This document shows positions 4,617-6,093 of a stretch of 6,093 nucleotides of DNA, one piece after another. The notes under the pieces are model-generated. The model was not told where the DNA came from. It did not search any database and worked only from the letters and a program-made list of their open reading frames with translations. Position numbers and translations under genes: made by a program. Each line of letters opens with the position of its first letter. Position 1 is the stretch's first letter. Origin of the DNA: Planctomycetaceae bacterium (GTDB taxonomy: Bacteria > Planctomycetota > Phycisphaerae > Phycisphaerales > SM1A02); contig CANHFL010000083.1 of NCBI GenBank assembly GCA_947459855.1, positions 1-6,093 of the forward strand, written 5' to 3'.

Positions 4617-6093
4617 TGCGCCCGTGGTAGATGGCGTTCATGCTCTTGATGATGCTGTCCTCGACGATGCGCAGCTCGCGGAAGGTGAGCGGGCTCTCGT
4701 CGAACTGTCCGTCGACCAGGCGCTTGTGCGCCAGGTCGCGGACCAGCTGCTCGATGCGCGCGGGCGTGGGCTCGCTGAGCGTGCGGCTGGCGCTCTCGAC
4801 GCAGTCGGAGAGCATGAGCACCGCGGCCTCGCGCGTCTGCGGCTTGGGGCCCGGGTAGCGGAAGTCGGCCTCGTTCAGCTCGTCGTCGCCGGCGCGCCGC
4901 TGCGCGGCGGCGAAGAAGTACTCCATCAGCGTGGTGCCGTGGTGGCTCTCGATGAAGTGGCGCACCGAGCGCGGCAGCCGGTACTCGGCGGCAAGCTCCA
5001 TGCCGTCCTTCACGTGGCCCACGATCACCAGGAGGCTCATCGCCGGCGAGAGGCGGTCGTGGCGGTTCTGGCCCGTCTGGTTCTCGACGAAGTACTCGGG
5101 CTTGTTCATCTTGCCTACGTCGTGGTACAGCGCACCGACGTAGGTCAGCAGCCCGTTGGCGCCGATGCTCTCGGCCGCGGCCTCGGCGATGTTCGCCACC
5201 TGCAGGCTGTGGTTCCACGTGCCGGGCGCCAGGCGCTGCAGCTCGCGCAGGAGCGGCTGCTTGGGGTCGCGCAGCTCGGCCAGCGTGAGTCCGGTGGTGA
5301 CGCCGAACAGGCGCTCGATGGTGGGCAGCAGGCCGGTCACCAGGAAGCCGACGAAGAGCGCCGCGATCGCCGCCTGCAGCGCCTCGCGCAGCGCGTACGA
5401 GAGGGCCGCGCCCGACGATGCGCCGCCGAATACCCGCGCCAGGAGCACCGCGGCGCCCGCGGCGGCCGCCGCCAGGAACGCGGCGCTGACCAGCGTCGAA
5501 CGCTGCCGCACGTCTCGCAGCGCGACGCACGCGACCGTGCACGCCGCGACGTCCGCCAGCAGCATGCCCGTGCCGCTCCCGACGGCCACCGACTGGAGCA
5601 CGGCCTGCAGCACCGCGGCGAACAGCGCGACGCGCACGCCGAACGCGATCGAGAGCACGCTGGCGGCAAGGACGCTCGCGCCCAGCGCCGCGGGGCCGGC
5701 CAACGCCGGCAGGTACGCCGCGGCGGGCACCGCCACCGCGGTGGGCAGCGCCACCAGCGCCAGGACCATCGCCAGGCGCCGCCAGTCGCGCAGCAGCTCG
5801 CGGTCGCCGAACGCGCCGAATGCAAGGAGCAGCAGTGCCACCACCGCGGCCAGCGCGGCTCCCGCGCCGGCGGCGCCCAGTGCCGATGCCGTGCCCTCGG
5901 CGGCGTCCACGCGCGCCTGCTCCTCGAGCGCGCGGTCGACCTGCGCGGCCGTCAGCTCGTCGCCCGGCACGAACAGCGCCTCGCCGCGTGCGTGCACGTC
6001 GACCACGGGCTTCACGCCGGCCGCGGCGTCGTCCGCGGCGATGCGCGTGGCGTTCGCGTCGAACTCGATCGTCGGCTTCGGGTCGGTGATCAC
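4543..6093 (-). CDS. PgpH-type 7TM-HD phosphohydrolase, N-terminus outside window
   Basis: 516 codons are visible; the frame is open at the right edge, so the GTG there is probably internal. Visible residues 1-65, with 'VPGDELTAAQVDRALEEQA' (42-60), look like the end of the periplasmic 7TMR-HDED domain. Six to seven hydrophobic segments follow at about 72-95, 107-129, 133-152, 154-172, 177-192, 199-222 and 238-259. The cytoplasmic HD domain (about 285-490) shows 'APGTWNHSLQVANIAE' (H295), 'YHDVGK' (H324, D325), H360, 'ESHHGT' (H384, H385) and D430. These reproduce the order and near-exact spacing of the seven metal ligands of Listeria PgpH, a c-di-AMP phosphodiesterase. 'NRHDRLSPAMS' is the family's substrate-side loop. 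Probable role: cyclic dinucleotide, likely c-di-AMP, hydrolysis at the inner membrane; specificity is inferred from family. The usual 'HH' of the first motif is 'NH' here, leaving the ligand His intact. Its 3' end overlaps mutY by 74 nt on opposite strands. Confidence 0.9.
   Translation of the reverse strand: MITDPKPTIEFDANATRIAADDAAAGVKPVVDVHARGEALFVPGDELTAAQVDRALEEQARVDAAEGTASALGAAGAGAALAAVVALLLLAFGAFGDRELLRDWRRLAMVLALVALPTAVAVPAAAYLPALAGPAALGASVLAASVLSIAFGVRVALFAAVLQAVLQSVAVGSGTGMLLADVAACTVACVALRDVRQRSTLVSAAFLAAAAAGAAVLLARVFGGASSGAALSYALREALQAAIAALFVGFLVTGLLPTIERLFGVTTGLTLAELRDPKQPLLRELQRLAPGTWNHSLQVANIAEAAAESIGANGLLTYVGALYHDVGKMNKPEYFVENQTGQNRHDRLSPAMSLLVIVGHVKDGMELAAEYRLPRSVRHFIESHHGTTLMEYFFAAAQRRAGDDELNEADFRYPGPKPQTREAAVLMLSDCVESASRTLSEPTPARIEQLVRDLAHKRLVDGQFDESPLTFRELRIVEDSIIKSMNAIYHGRISYPRARQDRDDGRGEVPLPKVAS

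Noticed and set aside
4226..5542. Leftward open frame inside the HD phosphohydrolase and mutY regions
   Set aside because: Arg/Ala-rich shadow of the HD gene, which has the recognised catalytic residues in another frame.

Overview
The window is about 6.1 kb of very GC-rich, densely coding bacterial chromosome. It shows no insertion sequence, CRISPR array, tRNA or rRNA. GC composition, extensive shadow reading frames and the gene families point to a Planctomycetota-like bacterium, perhaps of the Phycisphaerae. This placement is inference: it rests mainly on the 'MAKLFYTLEEAA...' helix-turn-helix/acidic/membrane protein, a style I associate with that phylum, and on the 'TWNHS' variant of the HD phosphohydrolase motif. 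No phylogenetic marker was tested.

Layout from left to right. (1) Positions 1-255 (+) hold the C-terminal end of a probable TsaB (tRNA t6A synthesis), followed by a perfect 8-bp hairpin. (2) Positions 388-1131 (+) encode a stand-alone GAF-like protein with an N-terminal coiled coil. (3) A compact leftward cluster at 3317-1150 (-) reads, in transcription order: a HTH/acidic-repeat/two-TM membrane protein, a short-type phosphatidylserine decarboxylase (psd), and an AhpD-like CxxC carboxymuconolactone decarboxylase family protein. Gaps of 13 and 22 nt suggest one operon. (4) A divergent intergenic region at 3318-3485 carries a candidate promoter for the cluster and a 10-bp palindrome. (5) mutY runs rightward at 3486-4616 with all catalytic and Fe-S residues. 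(6) A leftward PgpH-type 7TM-HD phosphohydrolase (4543 to beyond 6093) has its 3' end overlapping the 3' end of mutY by 74 nt.

The genes are mostly housekeeping: tRNA modification, phosphatidylethanolamine synthesis, peroxide or thiol defence, oxidative DNA repair, and probable cyclic dinucleotide turnover. The least explained element is the HTH/acidic-repeat/two-TM protein. It seems to bring a winged-helix-like cytoplasmic head to the membrane and is apparently co-transcribed with a membrane-lipid enzyme. I see no convincing defence, mobile or wholly new multi-gene system.
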